Below, in pieces: positions 50,904 through 62,089 of a stretch of DNA of 64,000 nt (positions are counted from its first letter, which is position 1; every line of letters starts with the position of its first letter). The stretch covers positions 620,001-684,000 of the forward strand of contig CAVSUJ010000002.1 of NCBI GenBank assembly GCA_963731205.1, in the 5' to 3' direction. The position numbers and the translations under genes are program-made. The DNA is from DATAZK01 sp963731205. Its GTDB lineage: Bacteria; Actinomycetota; Actinomycetes; Frankiales; Frankiaceae. The notes beneath the pieces are model-generated. The model saw only the letters and a list, made by a program, of their open reading frames with translations, searched no databases and was not told the DNA's origin.

Positions 50904-51830
50904 TCAGACCAGCTGGGTACGCAGCTCGTGGGCACCGTCGGCGCGGGTGCCCTCGTAGTAGAGCCGGTATCCACCGGACGGGAGCGGCACGACGGACAGG
51001 TAGCGCAGCCCCCAGGGTGCGAACGGGGAACTCGAGACCGGGTCAGGGCCGGCGGAGACGAAGCGGCTGAGGTCGGCGCCGGTCGCGAAGCCGGTGCGCT
51101 CCTCCCAGTTCTCCGCCGCCGTAGCGCGGCCGTCGTACCAGGCCATGACCGTCGGGCCGGCCACCACGGCGCTGACCCGTACCCCGCGCGAGTCCCAGTG
51201 ATCGGGCCGGCGGTCCAGCGCGCGTCCCTCGTGGACCCAGTGGATGCCATCGCTGGAGCGGTAGTACTCGGTCGTCATGCGGTCCTCGGCGCCCACGATG
51301 TCGAGCGGATGCACCGATGCCCAGAGGTGCCAGATGCCGTCCTCGTCCATGAGCACGACCGGGTCCTTCACCGCGTGGTCCGGGCCGCCGGGGAGAACGG
51401 TGCGACCCACGGCGGTGGACAGGGCTGCCGGGTCTGACGCCTCGAGGACGTCGACGCGCCAGTGCTTCGTGCCGGGAGTGGCGCAGCTGACGTAGAGCCG
51501 CCACCTGCCCTCTGCCGTACGGACGAGCGCGGGACGCTCCAGCGACTCGGCCCCGAAAGGCTCCTTGTCGATGACGGCGACGGTCTCGAAGTGCACGCCG
51601 TCGCTGCTGCGGGCAACGACGTTGGCGATGCCCCGCCCGGCGCCGACGGGAAGGCGCACCCGGTAGGCGAGCCAGAAGACGCCGTCGACGAGCAGCGCGC
51701 TCGGCGCACCCGACCAGGCACCGGCCCCGCCGTCGGGCGGCTCGATGGCCACCTCGCTCAATTCCCAGTTGATGGTGGGCACTTCGCCCAAGAATTGCGG
51801 AGCAAGAACGCTGCTCGCGTGGATGGTCAC
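50904..51830 (-). CDS. Beta-propeller glycosidase-like protein
   Basis: A 308-residue protein with a five-bladed propeller look (GH43/GH117-like): WSGAPSALLVDGVFWLAYRV, RSSDGVHFETVAVIDKEPFG, SLERPALVRTAEGRWRLYVS, KDPVVLMDEDGIWHLWAS, YYRSSDGIHWVHEG. Acidic residues in these blades could be catalytic, but I cannot assign them. It has no signal peptide. Its ATG overlaps the stop of the sulfotransferase gene (ATGA), so the two act together, perhaps on a sulfated sugar. Confidence 0.72.
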   Translation of the reverse strand: MTIHASSVLAPQFLGEVPTINWELSEVAIEPPDGGAGAWSGAPSALLVDGVFWLAYRVRLPVGAGRGIANVVARSSDGVHFETVAVIDKEPFGAESLERPALVRTAEGRWRLYVSCATPGTKHWRVDVLEASDPAALSTAVGRTVLPGGPDHAVKDPVVLMDEDGIWHLWASVHPLDIVGAEDRMTTEYYRSSDGIHWVHEGRALDRRPDHWDSRGVRVSAVVAGPTVMAWYDGRATAAENWEERTGFATGADLSRFVSAGPDPVSSSPFAPWGLRYLSVVPLPSGGYRLYYEGTRADGAHELRTQLV

Positions 51831-52825
51831 GTCGTTTCCTCAACAGGTCGGTCGATGCTGCGAAAGGCCGTCCCGAATCGGCCGCTGATGTGCAGCGGGC
51901 GACGCGCCAGGCCGTTGTGGGGGTCCTGCCAGTGGGCGAACGAGCGCCCGGTCAGCTGCTCCAGCTCCGCCACGTCGGACGTGAAGTGCGGCAGCAGCAG
52001 GCGACGCTCCTCGAAGCTGAGGGCCGGACGGGTGCGCTGCTCACGCTGCAGCACTTTCACCGCGACCGACTTGAGGGCGTGGCGCGCCGGTGACGTCACC
52101 CTGCCTCCTTGCTCCGCGCTCTGCACGAATCTCAAGAGCGTCTTGTTCACTAACCCGTCACTGACGTGAGCCGTGACGTTTTCGGATGGAAGCTCCGTCA
52201 GCAGCCCGGTCTGGATGCCCAAAAAGGAGCAGACGCGATCCAGCGTCTCCACCGGGTGCTCGCGGATGTCGCGGTACATCAGCAGCAACACCTGATCGCG
52301 CGGGAAGAGCGAATACAGATGTGTGAGCTGAGCGCCGTAACGGCCGAGTTCGAGGTAGTTCCAGAACGGTCCCCACCCCTCGGCCACCCGCCCCTCGCCG
52401 AGCATGCAGGCGCGCGGGAAGTCGCCCTCGGGTTCGAGGCCGGCCGAGCGCAAGTGCGACCAGTTCGAGTGAGCCCGATCGACCGGATCGCGTAACACCG
52501 CGACGAGCTTGGCGTCAGGAACCAGCGAGTGGATACGCAAGTGCGCCCGCGGGTCGCCGAGATACAGGGTGGTCGACTCGCCGAGCAGCTGGCCGGGCTT
52601 CGCCTGATCCCAGAGCTTCTCGTAATCCTCGCGGCGCCAGACGTATTCGGAATAGGTCTTCGCGTCGCCCGGTCCCCCGCCGCTCGGCGGAGGGCCGTCC
52701 GCCAAGAAGAACTTCGGCTCCTTGACGCTCGACATCCCGACCTCGGGGTGGCGGGCGAGCGCGACATGCAAAGCCGTCGTGCCGGCTTTCGGCGCGCCCA
52801 CCAGAAGGAAATGCGGGAGCGCCAT
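51827..52825 (-). CDS. PAPS-dependent sulfotransferase
   Basis: A 332-residue sulfotransferase. The PAPS 5'-phosphosulfate loop is LVGAPKAGTTALHVALARH at the N-terminus and the 3'-phosphate region is AVLRDPVDRAHSNWSHL; the middle has LYLGDPRAHLRIHSL. It transfers sulfate to a hydroxyl of an unknown acceptor. The propeller gene follows with a 4-bp overlap. Confidence 0.92.
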   Translation of the reverse strand: MALPHFLLVGAPKAGTTALHVALARHPEVGMSSVKEPKFFLADGPPPSGGGPGDAKTYSEYVWRREDYEKLWDQAKPGQLLGESTTLYLGDPRAHLRIHSLVPDAKLVAVLRDPVDRAHSNWSHLRSAGLEPEGDFPRACMLGEGRVAEGWGPFWNYLELGRYGAQLTHLYSLFPRDQVLLLMYRDIREHPVETLDRVCSFLGIQTGLLTELPSENVTAHVSDGLVNKTLLRFVQSAEQGGRVTSPARHALKSVAVKVLQREQRTRPALSFEERRLLLPHFTSDVAELEQLTGRSFAHWQDPHNGLARRPLHISGRFGTAFRSIDRPVEETT

Positions 52826-52901
52826 GGCCCGTCCTTTTCTCTACCCGTCTTACTGAGTTAGTAGAGATTACCCGCTGGGCGGCCGCGCCACCTCACAAGC
52901 G

Positions 52902-55112
<2,211 letters not shown>

Positions 55113-55241
55113 GAGGCCTTCCCGCAACGGTGAACACGTCAAGCCGGATCCCGCGCGAACGCCAGACCCTGGTATCGGCTGTACTGACGAAGTTATCCGC
55201 CCGCGGTGAGCTTGGAGGACGGCCGTAGGTCCCGAGCCGAG

Positions 55242-56159
55242 CTAGCCGTTGTAGCCCTCGAACATGCGGGCGAATGCGTTGGACCGGAACGGGGTGACTT
55301 CGCTGGTGGGGCCCTCCATGATGACGCCGGCGTGCTCGGCAACGGAGTCGATCGTCAGGTCGCGATCGATGAAGCCCTCGGCGGCGACGATGCTCACCCG
55401 CGCGACGTGTCCGGCGCCGACGGTGAAGCACTCCCCGTTGGCCGGGCACGATTCGTGGGCCAGCCAGCCGACGACCGGCGCGACCTTGCGCGGCGAAAGC
55501 CACTCCCCCAGCGCCTCGCTCCACGGGAACGGACCCATCCCGGTGCCGGGCCGGGTCTTCGCGTAAGGGGTGATCACGTTGGCCTTGATCCCCGCTTGGA
55601 CACCCTCGGCAGCCATCGAGCGGGTCAGCCCGATGATCCCCATCTTCACCATGCTGTAGCCGGCGCCGCCGGAAAGCCCCCACGCGGAGCCCGACGAGAC
55701 GTTCACGAAGCGGCCGCCGCCGGCCGCGGCCATCGCCCGCCAGGCGGGCCGGCTGACGTTGAAGTGCCCGCGCAGCTGGGTCGCGAGCAGCGTCTCCAGG
55801 TGCGCGTCCGGGAAGTCGGCGAACGCACCCATCCGTGCCTGGCCGGCGTTGTTCACCACGACGTCGACGCGTCCCCAGGTGTCGAGAGCCGTCGCCACGA
55901 TCGCCTCGCCGCCGTCGGCAGTGGCGACGGTGTCACGGTTGACCACGGCCTCGCCTCCGGCCGCTGCGATCTCGGCGACGACGTCGGCTCCGGGATCACT
56001 GACGGTCTCGGTGCCGACGTCCTCGGTGTCGCTGATGGCGACGCCGAGGTCGTTCACGACGACCTTGGCTCCGAGGGAGGCGAAGAGCAGGGCGTACTCG
56101 CGACCGAGGTTTCGTCCGGCGCCGGTGACGATGACGACCTTGTCGTCGAAGCGGAGCAT
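55242..56159 (-). CDS. SDR of the MFE-2 / 17beta-HSD4 hydroxyacyl dehydrogenase type
   Basis: A 305-residue SDR similar to the hydroxyacyl-CoA dehydrogenase domain of multifunctional enzyme 2. It starts MLRFDDKVVIVTGAGRNLGR, then EYALLFASLGAKVVVNDLG, has NNAGQARMG, NVSSGSAWGL and the active site GYSMVKMG. It probably acts in beta-oxidation-like catabolism. The ATG at 56159 lies inside the tail of the upstream signal-peptidase-like gene and has no clear ribosome binding site. Confidence 0.88.
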   Translation of the reverse strand: MLRFDDKVVIVTGAGRNLGREYALLFASLGAKVVVNDLGVAISDTEDVGTETVSDPGADVVAEIAAAGGEAVVNRDTVATADGGEAIVATALDTWGRVDVVVNNAGQARMGAFADFPDAHLETLLATQLRGHFNVSRPAWRAMAAAGGGRFVNVSSGSAWGLSGGAGYSMVKMGIIGLTRSMAAEGVQAGIKANVITPYAKTRPGTGMGPFPWSEALGEWLSPRKVAPVVGWLAHESCPANGECFTVGAGHVARVSIVAAEGFIDRDLTIDSVAEHAGVIMEGPTSEVTPFRSNAFARMFEGYNG

Positions 56160-56944
56160 GGCGGCCGACTGTAGCGGATGGCCACGGCGAGGGGCACCAG
56201 CCAGGTGAGGGCCAGCAACCACCACCAGCCGGTGAGATGCACGCCCGCATCGACTCGGAAACCGCCGCGGGAGCTGAGGTGGTGCGTCGCAAGCGTGCCG
56301 ACCTCACCCGGGACGAGATCGGCATGGCTACCGCCGCTCGCCTGCACTCGTAGCGGCAGGACGCCGGTGGGCACGACGGCGGCCGTCGTCTGCGTACCCG
56401 TGCGCACCTGGGCGATCAGGACGAGGCGGGCCAGTGGCTGGAACCAGACGATCAGACCCGCTGCGAGCAGGCTCGCGAGCAGGATGCGGGCCGGCCCGCG
56501 CCGGCTCAGGCGCAGCCCCGAGGTCACGAGCACGACCACGAAAGCACCCAGGAGCAGGAAAGGCAGTATTTGCAGGGCATATCCGCCATCAGGAATCGTG
56601 AAGGCGACGCGGCCGATCAGGTTGGGGCCGGAGATCTGCCAGGAGTCCTCCACACCGTTGATGTCGCCGCGTGTCGACAGCGTGACGCCCTGGCCGGTGC
56701 GGCTGAGCGCCGCCACCCGATGCACGAACGTGGTGGCGCTGCGCCCGGGCGGATGGAAGGCGATGACGTCGCCCACCCGGATGCGAGCCACCGAAACGGG
56801 CTCGGTGACGACGAGCGACCCGACCGGAGCGTTGCGCCCCATGCTCGGCGTCGTCATCGAATGCGCCCGCCAGCCGGAAAGGGCTGCGCCTGCAGGGATC
56901 GCGAGGGCCGCCAGCAACAGCAGCGCAAAGAGCCGCCGGCGCAT
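56054..56944 (-). CDS. SipW-like S26 signal peptidase
   Basis: A 296-residue membrane protein similar to the SipW/ER-type signal peptidase I. MRRRLFALLLLAALAI is a membrane anchor; MTTPSMGRNAPVGSLVV holds the candidate catalytic Ser, and TRGDINGVED is the conserved C-terminal box. Unlike the Ser/Lys pair of classic enzymes, SipW-type enzymes use Ser/His; HRVAAL supplies a His candidate. More membrane helices follow (ILPFLLLGAFVVVLVTS, LLALTWLVPLAVAIRY). The stop at 56054 lies 106 bp into the SDR gene. Its ATG overlaps the LamG gene's TGA by 1 bp. Confidence 0.75.
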   Translation of the reverse strand: MRRRLFALLLLAALAIPAGAALSGWRAHSMTTPSMGRNAPVGSLVVTEPVSVARIRVGDVIAFHPPGRSATTFVHRVAALSRTGQGVTLSTRGDINGVEDSWQISGPNLIGRVAFTIPDGGYALQILPFLLLGAFVVVLVTSGLRLSRRGPARILLASLLAAGLIVWFQPLARLVLIAQVRTGTQTTAAVVPTGVLPLRVQASGGSHADLVPGEVGTLATHHLSSRGGFRVDAGVHLTGWWWLLALTWLVPLAVAIRYSRPPCSASTTRSSSSPAPDETSVASTPCSSPPSEPRSS

Positions 56945-58329
56945 CACAGCACCACGTCCTGGGTCAGCCAGGTGAGCGTCGCGTTGAACGCCGCATTGCC
57001 GGCAACGACCGCGAGGGAGGTGGTCAGGTGCAGACCCGTCGCGTAAGGAAAAGACGTCACCGTGTTGGTCGGGTCGCGGGCGAGCGTCTCGGTGAGGGTG
57101 AGCGCCTGCGCCGGGGTGGGCAGCGACGCGAGAGTGACAGTGGCGGCGAGCGAGGAGAGCGTCAGGCTCGCCGTCGGGGCGACGCACGCCGAGGTGCTCG
57201 ACGGCGCGGCGCACCGGGTCGTGCCCGCGGCCGTGCCGATGGTGACATCCACGAAGGCGCACGCGTTGGGCGTCACGTTCGGAATCGTTCCGGTGAAGGC
57301 GGTGCTGCCGTTGTCGCCGAGGGTCCACGAGTTCGTCGTCCCGTCAGTGGTGAGCAAGCTGGCCCAGGTGGTCTGGCTGCCCGCCGCGTAGAGCGCAGCG
57401 ATCTGCGTGGTCGACAGCGGCGGGAAGATGGCGGCGTCGGCGAGCAGACCGGCGAAGTAGGGGTTCGCGGGCGGGTCGCTCCAGCTGGTGTTCTCGTTGT
57501 CCCAGCCGGCGTGCCAATAGCCGGTGTAGCTGCTCGCCGTCTTGACCGAGGTGTTGCTCGCGACGACCACGCCGTCGACAGTGAGCACCATGCCGGCGCT
57601 GCTGACGGTCCCGGCCGCCAGGTGCCAGGCGTTGTTGGCATAGGTGGCTGCCGGGCTGACGACCTCGACCGAGGAGCCTGATGTCACGCCGAAGACGAGG
57701 TGGCCGGTGGGATCCACCCAGAGCATCCGATCCCATGAGGTCGGGCTGAGCGTGGTGGGGGTCGTGGCAAAACCCATGAGCGTCCCGTTGGTCGATGTCT
57801 TGAACCAGACGAGCTCGGTGAAAGTCGTCGTGGCTGCAGCGGATTTGACCTCTGCGGCGTACGCGCTGGTGCCACTCAGACTGAGGCTGGTGCTCGACGT
57901 GAGCGGGCCGGTCTGGCCGTATCCAATGGTGTTTCCGCGCACGAGCATGGGGTCGGTGGCTGTCTTGGCATTGGCCAGAGCGACGGCGCCGCAGGTGGAT
58001 TTCGTCAGTTTCGCGGTCGTGGCTGCCAGGCTGCCCTTGTCGGTGAAGACGGTGGCGACCGCCGACGTACCGGATGCGGCCAACTGTCCGCTGGGCCCGA
58101 GGGAACCGGTGCACAGCGCCGCATTCCCGGTGCCGATCGGGTTGTTGGCCGCCGCTCCGAGATCGCATTCGGTGACCCCGCCTGACGTTGCCGTCATCAG
58201 GAGGCTTCCCGATTGCGTCACGTCCCCGACATTCGTCACCTTGGCGGTGAAGCCCCCGCTCGCGGCGGCAGTCAGGACGACTGCCGCCGCGGCGAGGGCC
58301 ACGACGCCGATCGGTAGCCAGCGCTTCAC
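56944..58329 (-). CDS. Secreted LamG-domain protein, TasA-like signal region
   Basis: A 461-residue exported protein. After a signal peptide (LPIGVVALAAAAVVLTAAAS) it reads GGFTAKVTNVGDVTQSGSLL, nearly the same as the neighbouring TasA/CalY-like protein, then a Ser/Thr-rich region and a concanavalin/LamG domain (ATTTFTELVWFKTSTNGTLM, AWHLAAGTVSSAGMVLTVDG, then FAGLLADAAIFPPLSTTQI). It starts at GTG 58329. It lies between the TasA-like gene and the SipW-like peptidase in one minus-strand unit, so it is probably processed by that peptidase and displayed on the surface. Confidence 0.82.
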   Translation of the reverse strand: MKRWLPIGVVALAAAAVVLTAAASGGFTAKVTNVGDVTQSGSLLMTATSGGVTECDLGAAANNPIGTGNAALCTGSLGPSGQLAASGTSAVATVFTDKGSLAATTAKLTKSTCGAVALANAKTATDPMLVRGNTIGYGQTGPLTSSTSLSLSGTSAYAAEVKSAAATTTFTELVWFKTSTNGTLMGFATTPTTLSPTSWDRMLWVDPTGHLVFGVTSGSSVEVVSPAATYANNAWHLAAGTVSSAGMVLTVDGVVVASNTSVKTASSYTGYWHAGWDNENTSWSDPPANPYFAGLLADAAIFPPLSTTQIAALYAAGSQTTWASLLTTDGTTNSWTLGDNGSTAFTGTIPNVTPNACAFVDVTIGTAAGTTRCAAPSSTSACVAPTASLTLSSLAATVTLASLPTPAQALTLTETLARDPTNTVTSFPYATGLHLTTSLAVVAGNAAFNATLTWLTQDVVL

Positions 58330-58352
58330 AGGTGGCCGACTCCCGACTCGCC

Positions 58353-59078
58353 TCAGGAACCGAAGTTGAACGTGATCGGCTGGGTCGCCGCCATCGCCTG
58401 ATCCGCGTTCGTGGCAGAGGCATCGAGCCCGACGGTCACCTTGTAGGTACGCGCGGCTCCGGCAGCCACGGGTGCGGTCAGCGCCACCGGCGTGGCCACG
58501 GGAGCGAACGTCGCGAGGCTGGCCAGGTTGTAGGTGTTCGACAGCGCCGGGCACGCTCCGGCACCGGCGGGATAGACGCAGGAGGCGGTGCCGGTCTCGT
58601 CCTCGATCGTCACGTCCATCTTCCCGCAGAATCCGGCGGTGTCGCTGCCGACGTTCGTCGCGCTGGCACCGGCCGGCGCGGTCGGGGTGGCTGTGCAGGA
58701 GCCGACGCCCATGGAGAAGGTGTTGGCCGGCAGCGAGCCCTGGTTCGTGATGACGACGGTGGAGAAGCTGGAAGCGCCGGGCGCGGCGTTGGTGAGCGCG
58801 CCGAACTTGTTCGCCGTGCACGCGGCGTTGGCGTTCGTGGCGATCGCCGCGCCGGTACCGGTCGACAGGCAGGTGGTCGTGGTACCGCCGGTGGGCGTCA
58901 CCTGCTCCTGCATGAGCAGGCTTCCGGACTGCGCCTTGTCACCGGTATTGGTGATCGACGCCGTGAACCCGCCGAGGCTTGCGGTGGTCGTCAGGGCCAG
59001 GACCGCGGATCCGACCAGGCCGGCCGCCAACGCCAACCGGTTGCGCTCTCGAAGCCATTTCGGCATGGGTACAGGCAT
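58353..59078 (-). CDS. TasA/CalY-like secreted protein
   Basis: A 241-residue secreted protein with SipW-type signal features: LRERNRLALAAGLVGSAVLA, then TTTASLGGFTASITNTGDK and AQSGSLL. The mature part is a Thr/Ala/Gly-rich beta domain with several Cys (TTTCLSTG, NAACTANK, VGSCTATP, GFCGKM). TasA and CalY proteins form surface fibres in Bacillus biofilms; the family in actinobacteria is not well characterised. The ATG at 59078 has GAGGG upstream; a longer frame to 59171 is unlikely. It heads the operon with LamG and SipW-like genes. Confidence 0.75.
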   Translation of the reverse strand: MPVPMPKWLRERNRLALAAGLVGSAVLALTTTASLGGFTASITNTGDKAQSGSLLMQEQVTPTGGTTTTCLSTGTGAAIATNANAACTANKFGALTNAAPGASSFSTVVITNQGSLPANTFSMGVGSCTATPTAPAGASATNVGSDTAGFCGKMDVTIEDETGTASCVYPAGAGACPALSNTYNLASLATFAPVATPVALTAPVAAGAARTYKVTVGLDASATNADQAMAATQPITFNFGS

Positions 59079-59160
59079 GACGCCCTCGCTCTCTGTTCGG
59101 GTGACCCGCTGGGTGTGGTCCCGGACGTCATCGAGCGAGGGACTTAAGACCTGAAGACAA

Positions 59161-59198
59161 TTCTGACCCAACAGTCAGAAAAAACCGACTAGGCAGTC
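59161..59198. promoter_or_regulatory. Inverted repeats between TasA-like and TetR genes
   Basis: TTCTGAC (59161-59167) and GTCAGAA (59174-59180) are perfect 7-bp arms with a 6-bp spacer; GACT (59187-59190) and AGTC (59195-59198) follow with a 4-bp spacer. They share the GTCAG/CTGAC core and lie in the divergent region between the TasA-like operon and the TetR gene, so they are probable TetR operators. Confidence 0.6.
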
Positions 59199-59289
59199 AG
59201 ATATGGGGCGACACGCGACATGCCACGTATATGGTCCCGAAAGAGTCGTGCGAAGATCGTTTCGTGTGGGGCGACCCTAGGAGCAGCCG

Positions 59290-59838
59290 GTGAAAGGCCC
59301 GCGAACCCGCGCCGCCCTGATCGACGCGGCCGGCAATCTCTTCTCGACCAAGGGCTATGCCGCCACCAGCCTCGAGGAGATCGGGGCGCAGCTCGGGGTC
59401 TCGCGCGGCACCGTCCTCTTCCACTTCGACACCAAGCTGGCACTGCTGTTCGCCGTGGTCGGGCCGCTGTCGGAGGACATCGGGGTCGTCCTGTCCGAGT
59501 TCGAGAAGCAGCCGACCCCCCTTGCTGCCCGCCAGCGACGCGCCTTCCTGGGGCGCTACTGCGAGACCCTCGCCGCGCACCCGTACGCCACCCGCCTGCT
59601 GGTGCGTGACCTCAGTTCGATCACCCAGCTGAACCTTCCGGCCACAGGTCCGGGGGTCACCAGCCGGATGCTGGCGCTTCTGGAAGGGCCCGCGCCTGAT
59701 ACGTCAGCGAAACTTCGCGCGTCCGCCGCACTCGGCGCCATCCTGCGTCCGATGACCGTCCCGCCGGTAGAGCTCGACGACGATGCCCGCGACCTGCTGG
59801 TGCAGTGCGCGCTGGCGGCGTACTCCGCGAAGGGTTGA
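59290..59838 (+). CDS. TetR-family transcriptional regulator
   Basis: A 182-residue TetR regulator starting GTG 59290. DNA-binding region: TRAALIDAAGNLFSTKGYA, then TSLEEIGAQLGVSRGTVLFHF, residues 6-47. The ligand domain is short. It is divergent from the TasA-like/LamG/SipW operon with inverted repeats in between, so it likely controls that surface-protein operon. Effector unknown. Confidence 0.88.
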   Translation: MKGPRTRAALIDAAGNLFSTKGYAATSLEEIGAQLGVSRGTVLFHFDTKLALLFAVVGPLSEDIGVVLSEFEKQPTPLAARQRRAFLGRYCETLAAHPYATRLLVRDLSSITQLNLPATGPGVTSRMLALLEGPAPDTSAKLRASAALGAILRPMTVPPVELDDDARDLLVQCALAAYSAKG

Positions 59839-59853
59839 GCCCGGCGGAAGCCC

Positions 59854-60069
59854 TTACGCCGCAGCGGTTTTCACGTCGATCTCACCGTCCACCGGCTGCG
59901 GGCACTTGAACCAGCGACCGGGTGTGTCCTCGATGAACGCGAGCATGGTCGGCATGCCGAGGAACGCGTCCTCGATGCGGCTGACGACGACCTCCACACC
60001 GGTCTGGGTGCGCACGACGTCACCGACCCGCACATCTTTGACGGGCACCGCTTTCCAGCCGTCGCTCAT
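59854..60069 (-). CDS. Small conserved-looking protein, function unknown
   Basis: A 71-residue protein starting MSDGWKAVPVKDVRVGDVVR, with AGGGA-like purines before the ATG at 60069. The first part looks like a short beta-barrel (KDVRVGDVVRTQTGVEVVVS), then RIEDAFLGMPTMLAFIEDTP and GRWFKCPQPVDGE. No family assigned. It converges with TetR and follows the metallophosphoesterase gene in the same direction (about 50 bp). Confidence 0.7.
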   Translation of the reverse strand: MSDGWKAVPVKDVRVGDVVRTQTGVEVVVSRIEDAFLGMPTMLAFIEDTPGRWFKCPQPVDGEIDVKTAAA

Positions 60070-60121
60070 CGCACGTTCCCTTCCGTAGCCCGCGGGCACC
60101 GTATCGCGGGGCCCCGGAGGG

Positions 60122-60706
60122 TCAGCCGGGTACTGCGCGGATCTCGGCGTCCAGGCTGTCGGTGTCGATGACCGCGTACGTGAACCGCGCGTCCCGGCCG
60201 CGCAGCTGCCCGATCGACCCGGGGTTGACGACGAGCGTGCCGCCCACGCGTCGCACGAACGGCACATGGGTATGGCCGACGACGACCAGATCGGCGTCCA
60301 GTGACGGCGCGTCCTCCCAGCGCTTGGAGTCCGGGTAGAGGTAGTCGAAGTAGGGCTCCCACGGGCTCGCGTGGGTCAGATGCAGCTGCCGTCCGCCGAA
60401 CTGGCGGCGCACCACGAAAGGCAGGCCCGTCAGGAATTCGAGCTCGACCGGATCGACATGATCGGCCTCGCGGGCACGTACTCCCTGCGGGCCCAGCAGC
60501 ACCATCTCGTGGTTGCCCTGGACCGCGGGCATTTCCCGCTCGCGCACGAGCCGCACGACCTCGGAGGAGAACCGGTACTCGAAGACCAGATCGCCGCCGG
60601 CGAGCACGGTGCTGACCCCCATCGCGTCCAGCTCCGCCAGCGCCTGGGTCAGGGTGAGCACGTTGCAGTGCACGTCCGAGACAGCACCGAGCAGCACGCG
60701 CCCCAC
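60122..60706 (-). CDS. Metallophosphoesterase (YfcE-like)
   Basis: A 194-residue calcineurin-type phosphoesterase. The metal motifs are AVSDVHCNVL, LAGGDLVFEY, QGNHEMVL, and VVGHTHVPF, in the order expected. It probably cleaves phosphodiesters of unknown type. It lies alone apart from the small gene downstream. Confidence 0.92.
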   Translation of the reverse strand: MGRVLLGAVSDVHCNVLTLTQALAELDAMGVSTVLAGGDLVFEYRFSSEVVRLVREREMPAVQGNHEMVLLGPQGVRAREADHVDPVELEFLTGLPFVVRRQFGGRQLHLTHASPWEPYFDYLYPDSKRWEDAPSLDADLVVVGHTHVPFVRRVGGTLVVNPGSIGQLRGRDARFTYAVIDTDSLDAEIRAVPG

Positions 60707-60852
60707 CCTTCATCGCCTGCGATCCGGCGTTCATCATCTCGCGACGCGCCGTTGGTGCTGCACAAGCCCGCGCCTGGAGAGGATCTGGGCTGCGTAGGGG
60801 CACGCTGACTGGGGTGTGAATCCGCTGTGAGAGATGAGAGGGAAGCCGCTCC

Positions 60853-62070
60853 GTGACTGAGCCGCCCGAGCCGCCCGAGCCGCCCGGCAGCAACGACCCG
60901 GCGACTGACACGGCTGTCGAGCAGCCTCCGGCTCCGCCGCCGTCCACGCCACCTCTGTCGGACACGCGCCACAACGCCGTCGAAGCGGTGACGTGGCCGG
61001 TGCGCGTAGCAGCTGCCTGGGCATGGCGGCTGGCCCTCGTCGGCGCCACGGTCTACGTGGTCGTCAAGGAGCTGAACCGGATCGGGCTGGTCGTCTTCCC
61101 GTTCATCATCGCGCTGTTCTTCACCGCGATCCTGCATCCGCTGGAGGTACGGCTGCGCCGGCTGCACGCCCGAAGGTCGGTCTCGGCTCTGGCCGCGCTG
61201 CTCGTCGGCATCATCTTCCTGGCGGGGCTCGGATACTTCGTGGTCTGGCAGATCAGCTCGCACGACAAGCAGCTGGCCGATCAGGTCACCCAGGTCGTCA
61301 ACAAGGCGAAGCACTGGCTCGAGACCGGCCCGCTGCACGTGAAGTCCACCGACCTGGACAAGATCACCAAGAATCTGTCGAACACCATCCAGCAGCACGG
61401 TGGGCAGCTCATCAGCAGCGCGATCACCACCGTGAAGGCCGTCATCGAGTTCCTCGCCGGATTTCTCCTGGTGCTGCTGACGACCTTCTATCTGCTACGC
61501 GACGGCGACGCCGTGTGGTCCTGGTTCGTCCGGCTGTTCCCGCAGGCGTCGCGGCCGCGGCTGGACTTCGCGGGCCGGGCCGGCTGGGGCACGTTCGGCG
61601 GTTACATGCGCGGGCAATTGCTCATCGCCCTCTTCCACGGCACGACGACGACCATCCTGCTGCTGATCCTGCGGGTCCCGCTGGCCGCCGCACTCGGAGT
61701 GCTCATCTTCATCGGCTCGTTCATCCCGCTGGTGGGGCTGACCATCACCGGTGCGCTTGCGGTCGCCGTCGCGCTCCTCGAGCACGGCGCCACGGCGGCC
61801 ATCATCGTCGCGATCGCGATCATCGTCCTCGTTCAGGTCGAGGGCCACGTGCTGCAGCCGTTCATCATGAGCCGCAGCGTCGACATCCATCCGCTCGCCG
61901 TCGTGCTGTCGGTGATCGCCGGCACGACGCTCGGCGGGATCCCAGGAGCGTTGATTGCGGTGCCCCTGGTCGCGTTCCTGAATACGAGCGTGAAAGCGAT
62001 GCAGCGGGGCCCGTCTCATCCCGACCACGACGTGCAGGCGCAAGTCGAGCGGAGCACCTCACCGACCTGA
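60853..62070 (+). CDS. AI-2E-family permease
   Basis: A 405-residue membrane protein of the AI-2E transporter family. The N-terminal 50 residues are Pro-rich and cytoplasmic; then LVVFPFIIALFFTAILHPLE, the family pattern LLTTFYLLRDGDAVW and the C-terminal VEGHVLQPFIMSRSVDIHPL, TLGGIPGALIAVPLVAF are recognisable. It starts GTG 60853 after GAGAGGGAAG. Substrate unknown despite the family name (some members move autoinducer-2 or Na+/H+). Confidence 0.9.
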   Translation: MTEPPEPPEPPGSNDPATDTAVEQPPAPPPSTPPLSDTRHNAVEAVTWPVRVAAAWAWRLALVGATVYVVVKELNRIGLVVFPFIIALFFTAILHPLEVRLRRLHARRSVSALAALLVGIIFLAGLGYFVVWQISSHDKQLADQVTQVVNKAKHWLETGPLHVKSTDLDKITKNLSNTIQQHGGQLISSAITTVKAVIEFLAGFLLVLLTTFYLLRDGDAVWSWFVRLFPQASRPRLDFAGRAGWGTFGGYMRGQLLIALFHGTTTTILLLILRVPLAAALGVLIFIGSFIPLVGLTITGALAVAVALLEHGATAAIIVAIAIIVLVQVEGHVLQPFIMSRSVDIHPLAVVLSVIAGTTLGGIPGALIAVPLVAFLNTSVKAMQRGPSHPDHDVQAQVERSTSPT

Positions 62071-62089
62071 TGTCAGCCGGGTTGCCGGG

